DNA of 33,296 nucleotides from contig CAKPAB010000010.1 of the NCBI GenBank assembly GCA_934132805.1, forward strand, positions 1-33,296, in the 5' to 3' direction. The number at the start of each line of letters is the position of its first letter. Positions within the stretch are counted from its first letter, which is position 1. This stretch comes from an uncultured Clostridia bacterium. GTDB taxonomy: Bacteria > Bacillota > Clostridia > TANB77 > CAG-508. The notes below the pieces were generated by a model. The model did not search any database and was not told the DNA's origin. It saw only the letters and a list, made by a program, of their open reading frames with translations. The position numbers were made by a program, and so were the translations under genes. Shown piece after piece: positions 15,875 through 23,060 of this stretch.

Positions 15875-17209
15875 ATGGATATAGGAAAAATACCACCACA
15901 TGATATAGAAGCAGAACAAGCGGTAATAGGAAGCATGCTTACAGACAAAGAGGCAGTTGCAAGTAGTATAGAAGCTCTAAAAGAAGATGATTTTTATAGA
16001 GAAGATAATAGAATAATATATTCAGCAATGTTAAATTTATATAATAGAGCAGAGCCAATAGACCTAATAACACTAAAAGCTGAATTAGAATCTATGGGAA
16101 AGTTCGAGCAAGTAGGAGGTTTTGAATACTTAGTAGAACTACCAGAAAAAGTGCCAACAACAGCAAATACTACAAGATACATAAAGATAGTAGAAGAAAA
16201 ATCTGTGTTAAGAAACTTAATAAGAACTGCAAATGAAATTATAGATTTAGGATATGACCCAACAGAAGATGTAGAAGATATTATGGAAGGTGCAGAAAAA
16301 AAGATTTTTAATATAATGCAAGATAAAAATCAAAAAGGTTATGCACCTATAAAAGACATTTTAGTTGATAGTTTTACTCAATTGGAAGAACTATACAATA
16401 GAAAACAACATATAACAGGTGTTCCAACCGGATTTGCAGATTTAGACTATAGAACAGCAGGTTTACACGGCTCAGAACTTATATTAGTAGCTGCAAGGCC
16501 AGCAATGGGTAAATCAGCATTTGCTTTAAACATAGCAACAAATGCAGCAGTAAGAGGAAATACACCAGTTGCAATATTCAGCTTGGAAATGTCAAAAGAA
16601 CAATTAGTAAACAGAATCTTATGTAGTGAAGCTATGGTAGACAGTAACAAAGTTAGAACAGGTAAATTAGAAGATGAAGACTGGGGAAAATTAGCAGAGG
16701 CAATTGGACCACTTTCAGAAACGGGCATTTATATAGATGACACACCAGGTATATCTGTAATGGAAATAAGAGCAAAATGTAGAAAATTAAAATTGGAAAA
16801 AAATATTGGACTAGTTGTAATAGATTACTTGCAATTGGTACAAGGAAGTAATAAACGTAATGGAAGTCGTGAACAAGAAATATCAGAAATAAGTAGGTCA
16901 TTAAAAATTTTGGCAAAAGAATTAAATGTGCCAGTAATAGCACTTTCACAGCTATCAAGAGCTGTTGAACAAAGACCTGACCATAGACCAATGCTTTCAG
17001 ACTTGCGTGAATCTGGAGCGATAGAGCAAGATGCTGATATTGTTATGTTTTTATATAGAGACGATTATTACAACGAAGATAGCGAAAAGAAAAATGTAGC
17101 AGAAGTTATTATTGCTAAGCATAGAGGTGGATCAACTGGAACTGTTGATTTAGGATGGCTTGGAAGTTACACGAAATTTGTTAACTTGGAAAGAAGATAT
17201 GATGGTTAG
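15875..17209 (+). CDS. dnaB: Replicative DNA helicase DnaB (DnaC of B. subtilis)
   Basis: Hexameric 5'-3' helicase that unwinds the fork ahead of the replisome. The 444-residue protein has the N-terminal DnaB domain (IPPHDIEAEQAVIGSML, residues 6-22), a linker, and the RecA-like ATPase domain with Walker A ARPAMGKS (207-214), a VVIDYLQLV Walker B (about 311-319), and the motif SDLRESGAIEQDADIV near the C-terminus. No intein is present. Its TAG stop at 17207-17209 is followed immediately by REP copy f, leaving no native 3' untranslated region. It shares the rplI promoter, with only a weak GGGGGA site before its ATG. Confidence 0.97.
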   Translation: MDIGKIPPHDIEAEQAVIGSMLTDKEAVASSIEALKEDDFYREDNRIIYSAMLNLYNRAEPIDLITLKAELESMGKFEQVGGFEYLVELPEKVPTTANTTRYIKIVEEKSVLRNLIRTANEIIDLGYDPTEDVEDIMEGAEKKIFNIMQDKNQKGYAPIKDILVDSFTQLEELYNRKQHITGVPTGFADLDYRTAGLHGSELILVAARPAMGKSAFALNIATNAAVRGNTPVAIFSLEMSKEQLVNRILCSEAMVDSNKVRTGKLEDEDWGKLAEAIGPLSETGIYIDDTPGISVMEIRAKCRKLKLEKNIGLVVIDYLQLVQGSNKRNGSREQEISEISRSLKILAKELNVPVIALSQLSRAVEQRPDHRPMLSDLRESGAIEQDADIVMFLYRDDYYNEDSEKKNVAEVIIAKHRGGSTGTVDLGWLGSYTKFVNLERRYDG

Positions 17210-17238
17210 TTGTCAATAGGGACGCCCCCTTTTGACAA
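17210..17238 (+). repeat. REP copy f
   Basis: Starts at the base after the dnaB stop codon. Core GGGACGCCCCC, full TTGTCAA/TTGACAA ends. Forms an inverted pair with copy g. Confidence 0.85.
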
Positions 17239-17246
17239 CTTTTTTC

Positions 17247-17274
17247 TGTCAAAAAGGGGCGTCCCTATTGACAA
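17247..17274 (-). repeat. REP copy g
   Basis: Inverted partner of copy f with an 8-bp spacer. It ends 7 bp before the gdpP stop. The pair sits between two convergent genes and could act as a two-way transcription stop. Confidence 0.85.
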
Positions 17275-17281
17275 CCCTTTT

Positions 17282-19300
17282 TTAATTTTCTATTTCTGTA
17301 AAATATTCATTAATTCTAATAATTAATTCTTGTTTAACTTCTTCAATAGTCATTCCCTCAACTTGAGCACCAGCCAAAGTGATATGTCCTCCACCGCCAA
17401 GCTTTTCTAAAATAACTTGAACATTGATGTCTCCTATTGAACGACCACTAATGCATATTTTTTCACCTGTATCTCCTAAGACAAATGATGCTGTAACATC
17501 GCTTATTGTGAGTAGTTCGTCTGCTGCTTTAGCACACAATAAACTAATATCTTTTGATTTTTCATTATCACATAAAGCTATTGCTATTGAGTCATTAACT
17601 ATTTCCGCTTTTTTGACTATATCTGCTATTTTGTTAAATGATTCTAAGTCGCTTTGAAACCATTTTTTTACTCTTATAATGTCTACTCCGCATTTACGTA
17701 AGTATGCTGCTGCTTCGAATGTCCTTACACCTGTTTTGAAAGTAAAACTTTTTGTGTCCATCATTATTCCAGCATATAATGCTTCCGCTTCTATTTTCTT
17801 TAGTTCCACATTAACTTCTGCATATTGTAATAATTCTGTTACTAGTTCTGCAGCTGATGATGCATACACTTCCTGGAATGTTAGTGTTGCATTTTCTATA
17901 TAGTCTGCACTCCTTCTGTGGTGATCTATGATAACTATTTTACTAGCTTTTTTTAATGCTTCTTCTGATTCTACATAATTAACTTTGTGTGTGTCTACAA
18001 CTACCAATAAAGTGCCTTCATCTATATTTTCTTCTGCTACTTCTTTGCTAATTATTACATCTTCATATTCCGGCTCCTCTGTCAGGCTTTCTCTAAAGTT
18101 TTGTAACGCTGCCGTGTTACTTGCAATTATATATGCATTTTTTTCAAGGCTTTTTGCAAGTCTATAAATACCTATAGCTGAGCCCATTGCATCTATGTCA
18201 GGATTTGTGTGGCCCATGACCATAACTTTACTTGATTCTTTTATAAGTTTTTCCAATGCGTGTGCTACGACTCTTGCTTTTACTTTAGTTCTTTTTTCTA
18301 CTTCTTGTGCTCTTCCCCCAAAGAATTTATAAATGTCATTTTGTCTTACAACTGCTTGATCTCCACCTCTACCTAGTACAATGTCCATTGCTGTTTGTGC
18401 TGATTTGTATTTATCTTTGTCACCTTCCCCTTCATTTGATATTGCTATACTTAATGTAAATTGTACTTTTTGTTTTGGATCTAATTCTTTTATTTTGTCT
18501 AATATACTAAATTTGTCTTCTTTTATTTTTTCTAGATATCTTTGTTCAAAAATATAAATATATCTGTCTCTGTCTGGTTTTATTAATATTCCATTTGTTT
18601 CGTTTGTCCATTCATATATTACCTTGTCTATTTCTGCAATATATTGTGGTTTTTCTTCACTTTCTAACATTTGCATATTTTCTTCATAGTTGTCTATCAT
18701 TATGATTCCAACACATGATTTTGAGTCATTATATTCTTTTTGTAGTTTTATATTTTCTGTTTCGTCTATAAAATATATTATTGCCATATATTCGTTTTTT
18801 TCATTTCTAGAATATTTTTTTGAATTTACAAATTTTCCTACCATTCTGTATTGTCTTTTATTTACTTGTATGTTTTTTAATATTGATTTGTCTGTTTTGT
18901 TTTTCTTGTTTTTTATTTCGTCTTTTAAATCATATATTAAGTCGTTTGTAAATGTGTTTATGTCTATGTCTTCAAATTCTGATGTAAATTTTGAACTTTT
19001 CCATACTACGTTTCCGTCTGTTTCTAATATTATTAGTGGAAATGGTGAGTTTATTAAGCTTGTTTTTGCTGCTGAGTCTACTGTTAGTGTTAGGTCTTTT
19101 AGCGTTTCTGATATTTCACTTTTCCTTTTGTTGTTTGCAAAATATGTGTATGCTAGTACTAATATATATAAGATTATTGATGGTGCTATTAGTATTTTGT
19201 TTTGCCAGCTTATTCCTAGTAATAGGATGAATATTATTACTAGATATATTTTTGTTCTTGATACTAAGTTATCAAATATTTTTTTGTTACTTGTTTGCAT
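17282..19300 (-). CDS. gdpP: Cyclic-di-AMP phosphodiesterase GdpP
   Basis: Membrane-bound DHH/DHHA1 phosphodiesterase that degrades the second messenger c-di-AMP. The 672 residues comprise two membrane helices (about 17-31 and 35-54), a PAS-like region (about 80-190), a degenerate GGDEF-like domain ending in the characteristic LGRGGDQAVVR (309-319), and the DHH domain with MGHTNPDIDAMGS (362-374), VVDTHK (434-439) and IIDHH (457-461). The C-terminal DHHA1 GGGGHITLAGAQ motif follows. All metal-binding motifs are present, so it should be active. AAAGGAG lies seven bases before the ATG. In Bacillus and many clostridia gdpP is directly upstream of rplI-dnaB on the same strand; here it converges on them, with REP elements at the joint. 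Confidence 0.95.
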   Translation of the reverse strand: MQTSNKKIFDNLVSRTKIYLVIIFILLLGISWQNKILIAPSIILYILVLAYTYFANNKRKSEISETLKDLTLTVDSAAKTSLINSPFPLIILETDGNVVWKSSKFTSEFEDIDINTFTNDLIYDLKDEIKNKKNKTDKSILKNIQVNKRQYRMVGKFVNSKKYSRNEKNEYMAIIYFIDETENIKLQKEYNDSKSCVGIIMIDNYEENMQMLESEEKPQYIAEIDKVIYEWTNETNGILIKPDRDRYIYIFEQRYLEKIKEDKFSILDKIKELDPKQKVQFTLSIAISNEGEGDKDKYKSAQTAMDIVLGRGGDQAVVRQNDIYKFFGGRAQEVEKRTKVKARVVAHALEKLIKESSKVMVMGHTNPDIDAMGSAIGIYRLAKSLEKNAYIIASNTAALQNFRESLTEEPEYEDVIISKEVAEENIDEGTLLVVVDTHKVNYVESEEALKKASKIVIIDHHRRSADYIENATLTFQEVYASSAAELVTELLQYAEVNVELKKIEAEALYAGIMMDTKSFTFKTGVRTFEAAAYLRKCGVDIIRVKKWFQSDLESFNKIADIVKKAEIVNDSIAIALCDNEKSKDISLLCAKAADELLTISDVTASFVLGDTGEKICISGRSIGDINVQVILEKLGGGGHITLAGAQVEGMTIEEVKQELIIRINEYFTEIEN

Positions 19301-19323
19301 AAATTTCTCCTTTTACATATTCT

Positions 19324-19352
19324 ATTTTACTTCGATTTTGGAGATTTGTCAA
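19324..19352 (-). promoter_or_regulatory. Sigma-A-like promoter for gdpP
   Basis: TTGACA (19352-19347), 17-bp spacer, TAAAAT (19329-19324), about 25 bp before the ATG. Confidence 0.65.
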
Positions 19353-19357
19353 TATTG

Positions 19358-19392
19358 ATAAAAATACCAGTAAAGATAAAATTTACTGGTAT
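19358..19392 (-). terminator. Intrinsic terminator of the AAA/DUF4143 gene
   Basis: Perfect 11-bp stem ATACCAGTAAA/TTTACTGGTAT with a 7-base loop and a TTTTATC tail on the minus strand, 40 bp after the stop codon. Confidence 0.8.
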
Positions 19393-19431
19393 GTGCAATA
19401 CAGAATATAATATAACACATTTATCAAATAT

Positions 19432-20784
19432 TTATAATAATGGTGTCATATATAACGGTAAATATAGCACACCATCTTCTTCTTTCAAATCTTTTGTATG
19501 AAGAATTATGCCTTGTGCAAGGTATTCTTTATATTTATTATTTAATTTATTTAATGAAGTAAATGTATATCTGTCACCTGATTTTACCTCAATAGGTACA
19601 ATATTATGTTTAGATGTTATCAAATCTTTAGAAATCAAAAAATCAATTTCCATAGTTCCATCCACATTATTTCTTTCATTTCTAGAAAAGAAATATAATT
19701 TTCTTCCAGAACTTACTAACATCTGTGCAACAATATTTTCCATAAGCATACCTTCATTAAAAGAAAGTTTGTCAAATAATATTTTCTTATAGATTTGTTC
19801 ATTCACAATACTTCTTTCATTAAATGTCATTGATAACAATAAACCTGTATCAGCCATATAACATTTTAATGCATTTGAGTCTATTCTTTGGCCTAGCCCA
19901 ATATTAGGCTCAGTAGTATTATATGCAATATTTATCAGACATGCATCATTTAGCCAATAGAAAGCTCCTTCGTAATTTCTATATCTAGCATTTTCATCAA
20001 GAGAAGAAATATTAAATTTCTTTTCATGCTTTTGCAACTGAGATGGAATTGTATCAAATATTTGCTCAACTTTCAAATTTAAATCTTCTGCATATTTTCG
20101 TATATCTTCACGATACAAATTTAATATATTTCTTTTTATTTTATCTACTCTTTCAAAATCTCTTGTATTTGCATACATTTCTACCGCTTGTGGCATTCCA
20201 CCAACTATCATATATTCTTTAAAATAGTCCATAGCTTTTCTATGTAGTGCTTGCCCCAATGGTTTTCTTTTCTTGTAGCATTCAGATATAAAATCCATAA
20301 TGGTGTCATTTCCCATCGCCCATAAAAATTCTTCAAAATCGAATGGATACATTTTTATTTTTTCTTCTTCTGATGGTATTAATATATCTTTTACATTTTT
20401 CTTTATTGATATTAATGAGCCTGTTTCAATATAATCATATCTTCCATCTGCAACTAAATGTTTTATTGCCCCTCTTGCTCTTGGACATAATTGTATCTCA
20501 TCAAATATGAATAGTGTTTCCCTTTCATATAATTTCTTCCCATAATATTCTGATAAGTAAGTAAATAAATAATCTAAATTGTCTAAATAATTGTCAAATA
20601 ATTCCTTTACTTCATTTGGTGCTTTCGAAAAATCTATTAAAATGTATGATTTATAATTTTCTTTTGCAAATTCTTCTGCTATATAACTTTTTCCAACACG
20701 TCTTGCACCTTCTATTAATAATGCCGTTTTTCCCTTACTTTCATTTTTCCATTTTAGTATATTTTCATATATTTTTCTTTTCAT
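19432..20784 (-). CDS. AAA-family ATPase with DUF4143 / PD-(D/E)XK-like C-terminus
   Basis: A 450-residue member of the AAA_14/DUF4143 group, widespread in anaerobes and of unsettled function. Walker A is GARRVGKS (26-33) and Walker B is LFIFDEIQ (91-98). The middle region contains the family motif MIVGGMPQAV and the CYMADTGLLLSM block. The C-terminus has the nuclease-like pattern EIDFLIS (379-385) ... PIEVKSG (397-403), resembling a PD-(D/E)XK core. ATG 20784 is chosen with AGAGG eight bases upstream, in preference to an in-frame GTG three codons earlier. It stands alone, with its own terminator and an unusual four-copy 33-bp-periodic array upstream. Such genes are often gained horizontally. 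Confidence 0.9.
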   Translation of the reverse strand: MKRKIYENILKWKNESKGKTALLIEGARRVGKSYIAEEFAKENYKSYILIDFSKAPNEVKELFDNYLDNLDYLFTYLSEYYGKKLYERETLFIFDEIQLCPRARGAIKHLVADGRYDYIETGSLISIKKNVKDILIPSEEEKIKMYPFDFEEFLWAMGNDTIMDFISECYKKRKPLGQALHRKAMDYFKEYMIVGGMPQAVEMYANTRDFERVDKIKRNILNLYREDIRKYAEDLNLKVEQIFDTIPSQLQKHEKKFNISSLDENARYRNYEGAFYWLNDACLINIAYNTTEPNIGLGQRIDSNALKCYMADTGLLLSMTFNERSIVNEQIYKKILFDKLSFNEGMLMENIVAQMLVSSGRKLYFFSRNERNNVDGTMEIDFLISKDLITSKHNIVPIEVKSGDRYTFTSLNKLNNKYKEYLAQGIILHTKDLKEEDGVLYLPLYMTPLL

Positions 20785-20856
20785 AATTTTCACCTCTGTT
20801 CACTATATTTATTTTACCTATTTTCTATGCTTTTTATACTTTATATTTTCATTTTA

Positions 20857-20974
20857 GCACAAAATCAAAAATAATTCAAGGTACTTTTTGCACAAAATCA
20901 AGAATAATATTATGATTCATTTGCACAAAATCAAAGATAATATCATGCCCAATTTACACAAAATCAAAAATAAC
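20857..20974. repeat. Four direct repeats with exact 33-bp periodicity
   Basis: Copies of GCACAAAATCAAAAATAAT begin at 20857, 20890, 20923 and 20956 (the last starts ACAC and ends AAC), with one substitution in each middle copy. Intervening 14-base stretches differ. Read on the minus strand each copy contains TTGATTTTGTGC. The copy nearest the ATPase gene supplies TTGATT, 17 bp upstream of a TATAAA, so it may be the -35 of that gene with three further copies upstream. This looks like an operator or iteron array. Confidence 0.8.
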
Positions 20975-21012
20975 ATTATTTTGATTTATAAAAATCTGAA
21001 ATAATGTTATTT
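20970..21012 (-). terminator. Probable terminator of feoA
   Basis: Arms AATAACATTATTT and its complement, extended by a GATTT/AAATC stem around a small internal loop. TTTTTGATTTT follows on the minus strand. It overlaps the last unit of the 33-bp array. Confidence 0.55.
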
Positions 21013-21057
21013 AACTTACACGATTATTATTCAAAAACAATTCCATCAATACAATTA

Positions 21058-21309
21058 TCAAAGATAACTTGTTTGACTTCTATTTTGTAATATTATATTT
21101 TGTGCATCTTCATCTCTTATAGCAATAATTGTACCTCTAACAAGAAATGCTCTTGGGTCACCTGATGGGCTTATTAGTATCGGTTTTATATTAGTTCCTT
21201 TAACAAGTCCCATGTCTAGCAATCTTCTCTTTATCCCTTCATCACATTTTACTTTTTCTATTCTTCCATTTTGGTTTAAAGGTAATTGGCTTAATTTTTC
21301 TATCTTCAT
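21058..21309 (-). CDS. feoA: FeoA-family protein, without adjacent feoB
   Basis: Small cytoplasmic SH3-like protein of 83 residues, of the type that works with the ferrous iron transporter FeoB. The diagnostic stretch is RRLLDMGLVKGT (28-39), then SPSGDPRAFLVRG and a final IAIRDEDAQNI. GGAGG lies seven bases before the ATG. feoB is not next to it: the neighbours are an unknown 473-aa gene and the AAA ATPase. It is therefore an orphan copy or a separately regulated FeoA-like regulator. A perfect 8-5-8 dyad overlaps its promoter region. Confidence 0.88.
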   Translation of the reverse strand: MKIEKLSQLPLNQNGRIEKVKCDEGIKRRLLDMGLVKGTNIKPILISPSGDPRAFLVRGTIIAIRDEDAQNIILQNRSQTSYL

Positions 21310-21323
21310 ATGTGTTCCTCCAT

Positions 21324-21344
21324 AATATAATCTTCTATTATATT
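21324..21344. promoter_or_regulatory. Perfect dyad between the feoA -10 region and its ribosome-binding site
   Basis: AATATAAT and ATTATATT, 8-bp arms separated by CTTCT. It overlaps two possible TATAAT -10 hexamers (21337-21342 and 21342-21347). It could be an operator, but it does not obviously match the classic Fur box. Confidence 0.4.
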
Positions 21345-21373
21345 ATATTTTGTCGAAATATAAATGTTACATT

Positions 21374-22795
21374 TTATCTTTTATGCTCTCTTTCTAAATT
21401 TTCTGCATCAGAGTTCATCTCTTCTTTTACATTTTCTACAACTTGTTCTTTTGATATTTTTCCTTTATTTTCTTTTAATTCCCTTAATAATTTTTCCTTA
21501 ACTTCGTTTTCTGTAAATACTTCTTTTATTTTTTCTTCACCATATTCATTTTCATAATTTAAAATATTTTGAACATAATAATCAATGTCAATATGCTCAT
21601 GTGTTGCTGTATTTTCATCTCCATCAAAGTCTTTTACATCATCTGGTTTGCAACCATGTTCTGTATGTTCTTCTATTTCATCTTGAACCATTTCTTTTTG
21701 GTAAATTCCTTTATTTCTATTCATTATTTCTCTTGTTTTTACGGGAATTACTTGTGTTTGTGATGTTTCTATTTGTATGCCAACATTTTCATTTTCTTCC
21801 ATTGTCTTTTGATATAAAAACATATTAACATTACCCAACTCATTTTCACAACCAATACTCATTCCATTAGATTTTCTAGTATATACAGACATATCTTTAT
21901 TGTCTCTCGTTGCTGTACTATTAGCTCTAATTTTTGTTTGCTCTCTTCCTGCAGTATTTCCAACAGTTTTATCCATTTCAAATTCATCATTTAAAACCTT
22001 CGCAGTTCCATCACTTTTTAGCCCAACTAATGAATATGTTGTGTTATTTCTCTTTTCACCTGGCGTAATACTATCTACATTTTCTGAATATACAACATAT
22101 ATGTTCTCATATCCTGGTAAATCTAATCTTTTACCCAAAGTTTCTTTACCATCAACTTTTTTATTTAAATCAACTTTTTGTATTCCATTTACTTTTATTT
22201 TATCTGTTTGTTTTTTTGATAATTTATTTTTTTGCTCTTTTTTATCAGTCGCATCTTTTTCTTTTTTTTCTTCAGAAAGTTTTTCTATTTCTTGCTTATC
22301 CATATCTTCTAATAGTTTTTCTACTTCCTCTTCTGAAACTTTTCTTCCTAGATGTGCTGTTAGTATTTCTGACATTTCTCTTGTTTGTAATTTATTCATA
22401 GAATTGTCTTTTATTTCTTTTTCTGATGTTTTTTCCAATAAGTTGTTTATTGCTTTTACTTTTTCTGGCTCTGATTGTGCAAATGTCTCTTTATACAAAA
22501 TTTGGTTTTTACCAAGTGTTCCTCCTATGCATTTGTTTCCTAGATAATAATTTTTTTGCTCTGTTGTTCTTTCTTTTCCGCTTTTATCTATTTCTTTTAT
22601 TTGTTCTTCTACTATGAATACATAGTCTGATATGTCTTTTTTATTTACTTTGTCTTGCCATGTTGCTTCTCCTGCTAACTTTATATCTTTGATTTCTATT
22701 TTTTTATTTTCTTTTTGTTCTTTTGCTATTTCATTTTCTATTGTGTCTCTAAAATCTTCTTCTATTTTTAGTATTACTATTTCTTTTTGATTCAT
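21374..22795 (-). CDS. Unknown 473-residue acidic/lysine-rich protein
   Basis: I do not recognise a family. ATG 22795 is favoured over the frame opening at 22897 because AGGAGGT lies six bases upstream. The N-terminal ~130 residues look folded (QKEIVILKIEEDF..., DYVFIVEEQIKEID, YYLGNKCIGGTLGKN). Residues ~150-240 are a highly charged helical linker (EEEVEKLLEDMDKQEIEKL...KKEQKNKLSKKQ). A second ordered region (about 240-350) contains LDLPGYENIYVVYSENVD and TYSLVGLKSDGTAKVLND. The tail is acidic with a His/Asp-rich patch (EEHTEHGCKPDD...THEHIDID). There is no signal peptide or membrane helix. A TATAAT at about 22840 suggests its own promoter. feoA follows 64 bp later and may be co-transcribed. 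Confidence 0.8.
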   Translation of the reverse strand: MNQKEIVILKIEEDFRDTIENEIAKEQKENKKIEIKDIKLAGEATWQDKVNKKDISDYVFIVEEQIKEIDKSGKERTTEQKNYYLGNKCIGGTLGKNQILYKETFAQSEPEKVKAINNLLEKTSEKEIKDNSMNKLQTREMSEILTAHLGRKVSEEEVEKLLEDMDKQEIEKLSEEKKEKDATDKKEQKNKLSKKQTDKIKVNGIQKVDLNKKVDGKETLGKRLDLPGYENIYVVYSENVDSITPGEKRNNTTYSLVGLKSDGTAKVLNDEFEMDKTVGNTAGREQTKIRANSTATRDNKDMSVYTRKSNGMSIGCENELGNVNMFLYQKTMEENENVGIQIETSQTQVIPVKTREIMNRNKGIYQKEMVQDEIEEHTEHGCKPDDVKDFDGDENTATHEHIDIDYYVQNILNYENEYGEEKIKEVFTENEVKEKLLRELKENKGKISKEQVVENVKEEMNSDAENLEREHKR

Positions 22796-22901
22796 GAGAT
22801 ACCTCCTAATATATTCATCTTTTTTCTTTGCATATGTATTATAACACATTTTCCAATTTTTTTCATTAGTTTTAAAAAAATACCAGTACAAAAACAAAAA
22901 A

Positions 22902-22968
22902 TGCGCATACTTTTATATTTTCTTCTATATTTTTTAATTCATAGTTGAAAATATATAAAATACGCACA
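22902..22968 (-). terminator. Large-hairpin terminator after the first pilin/FGE-like gene
   Basis: Arms of about 21 bases (from TGCGCATA at 22902 and TACGCACA at 22961). Differences are G-U wobbles on the minus-strand RNA but A-C mismatches on the plus strand, and TTTTTTGTTTTTG follows on the minus strand. It ends about 90 bp after the stop of the 23061-24221 gene. Confidence 0.6.
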
Positions 22969-23060
22969 TTTATATTGTTCGAATTTTTTTGGGTTGCACT
23001 AGAATTTCAAAGGTCCAAAAATGATGCGTGATTAATTCACACACCATATTATTTAATCTT

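Noticed and set aside
18690..19358. 222-codon plus-strand reading frame
   Set aside because: Antisense to gdpP, whose domains are complete. Its product is the Phe/Ser/Ile-rich type produced by reading AT-rich genes backwards, and no ribosome-binding site precedes it.
20857..20974. Regular repeats and spacers resembling a CRISPR array
   Set aside because: Repeat units are 19 bp with only 14-bp spacers, there are four of them, and no cas gene is nearby. The position at a promoter fits an operator array better.
21900..22547. 215-codon plus-strand reading frame
   Set aside because: Shadow of the 473-aa gene on the other strand, low-complexity Ser/Phe/Leu sequence with no recognisable domain.
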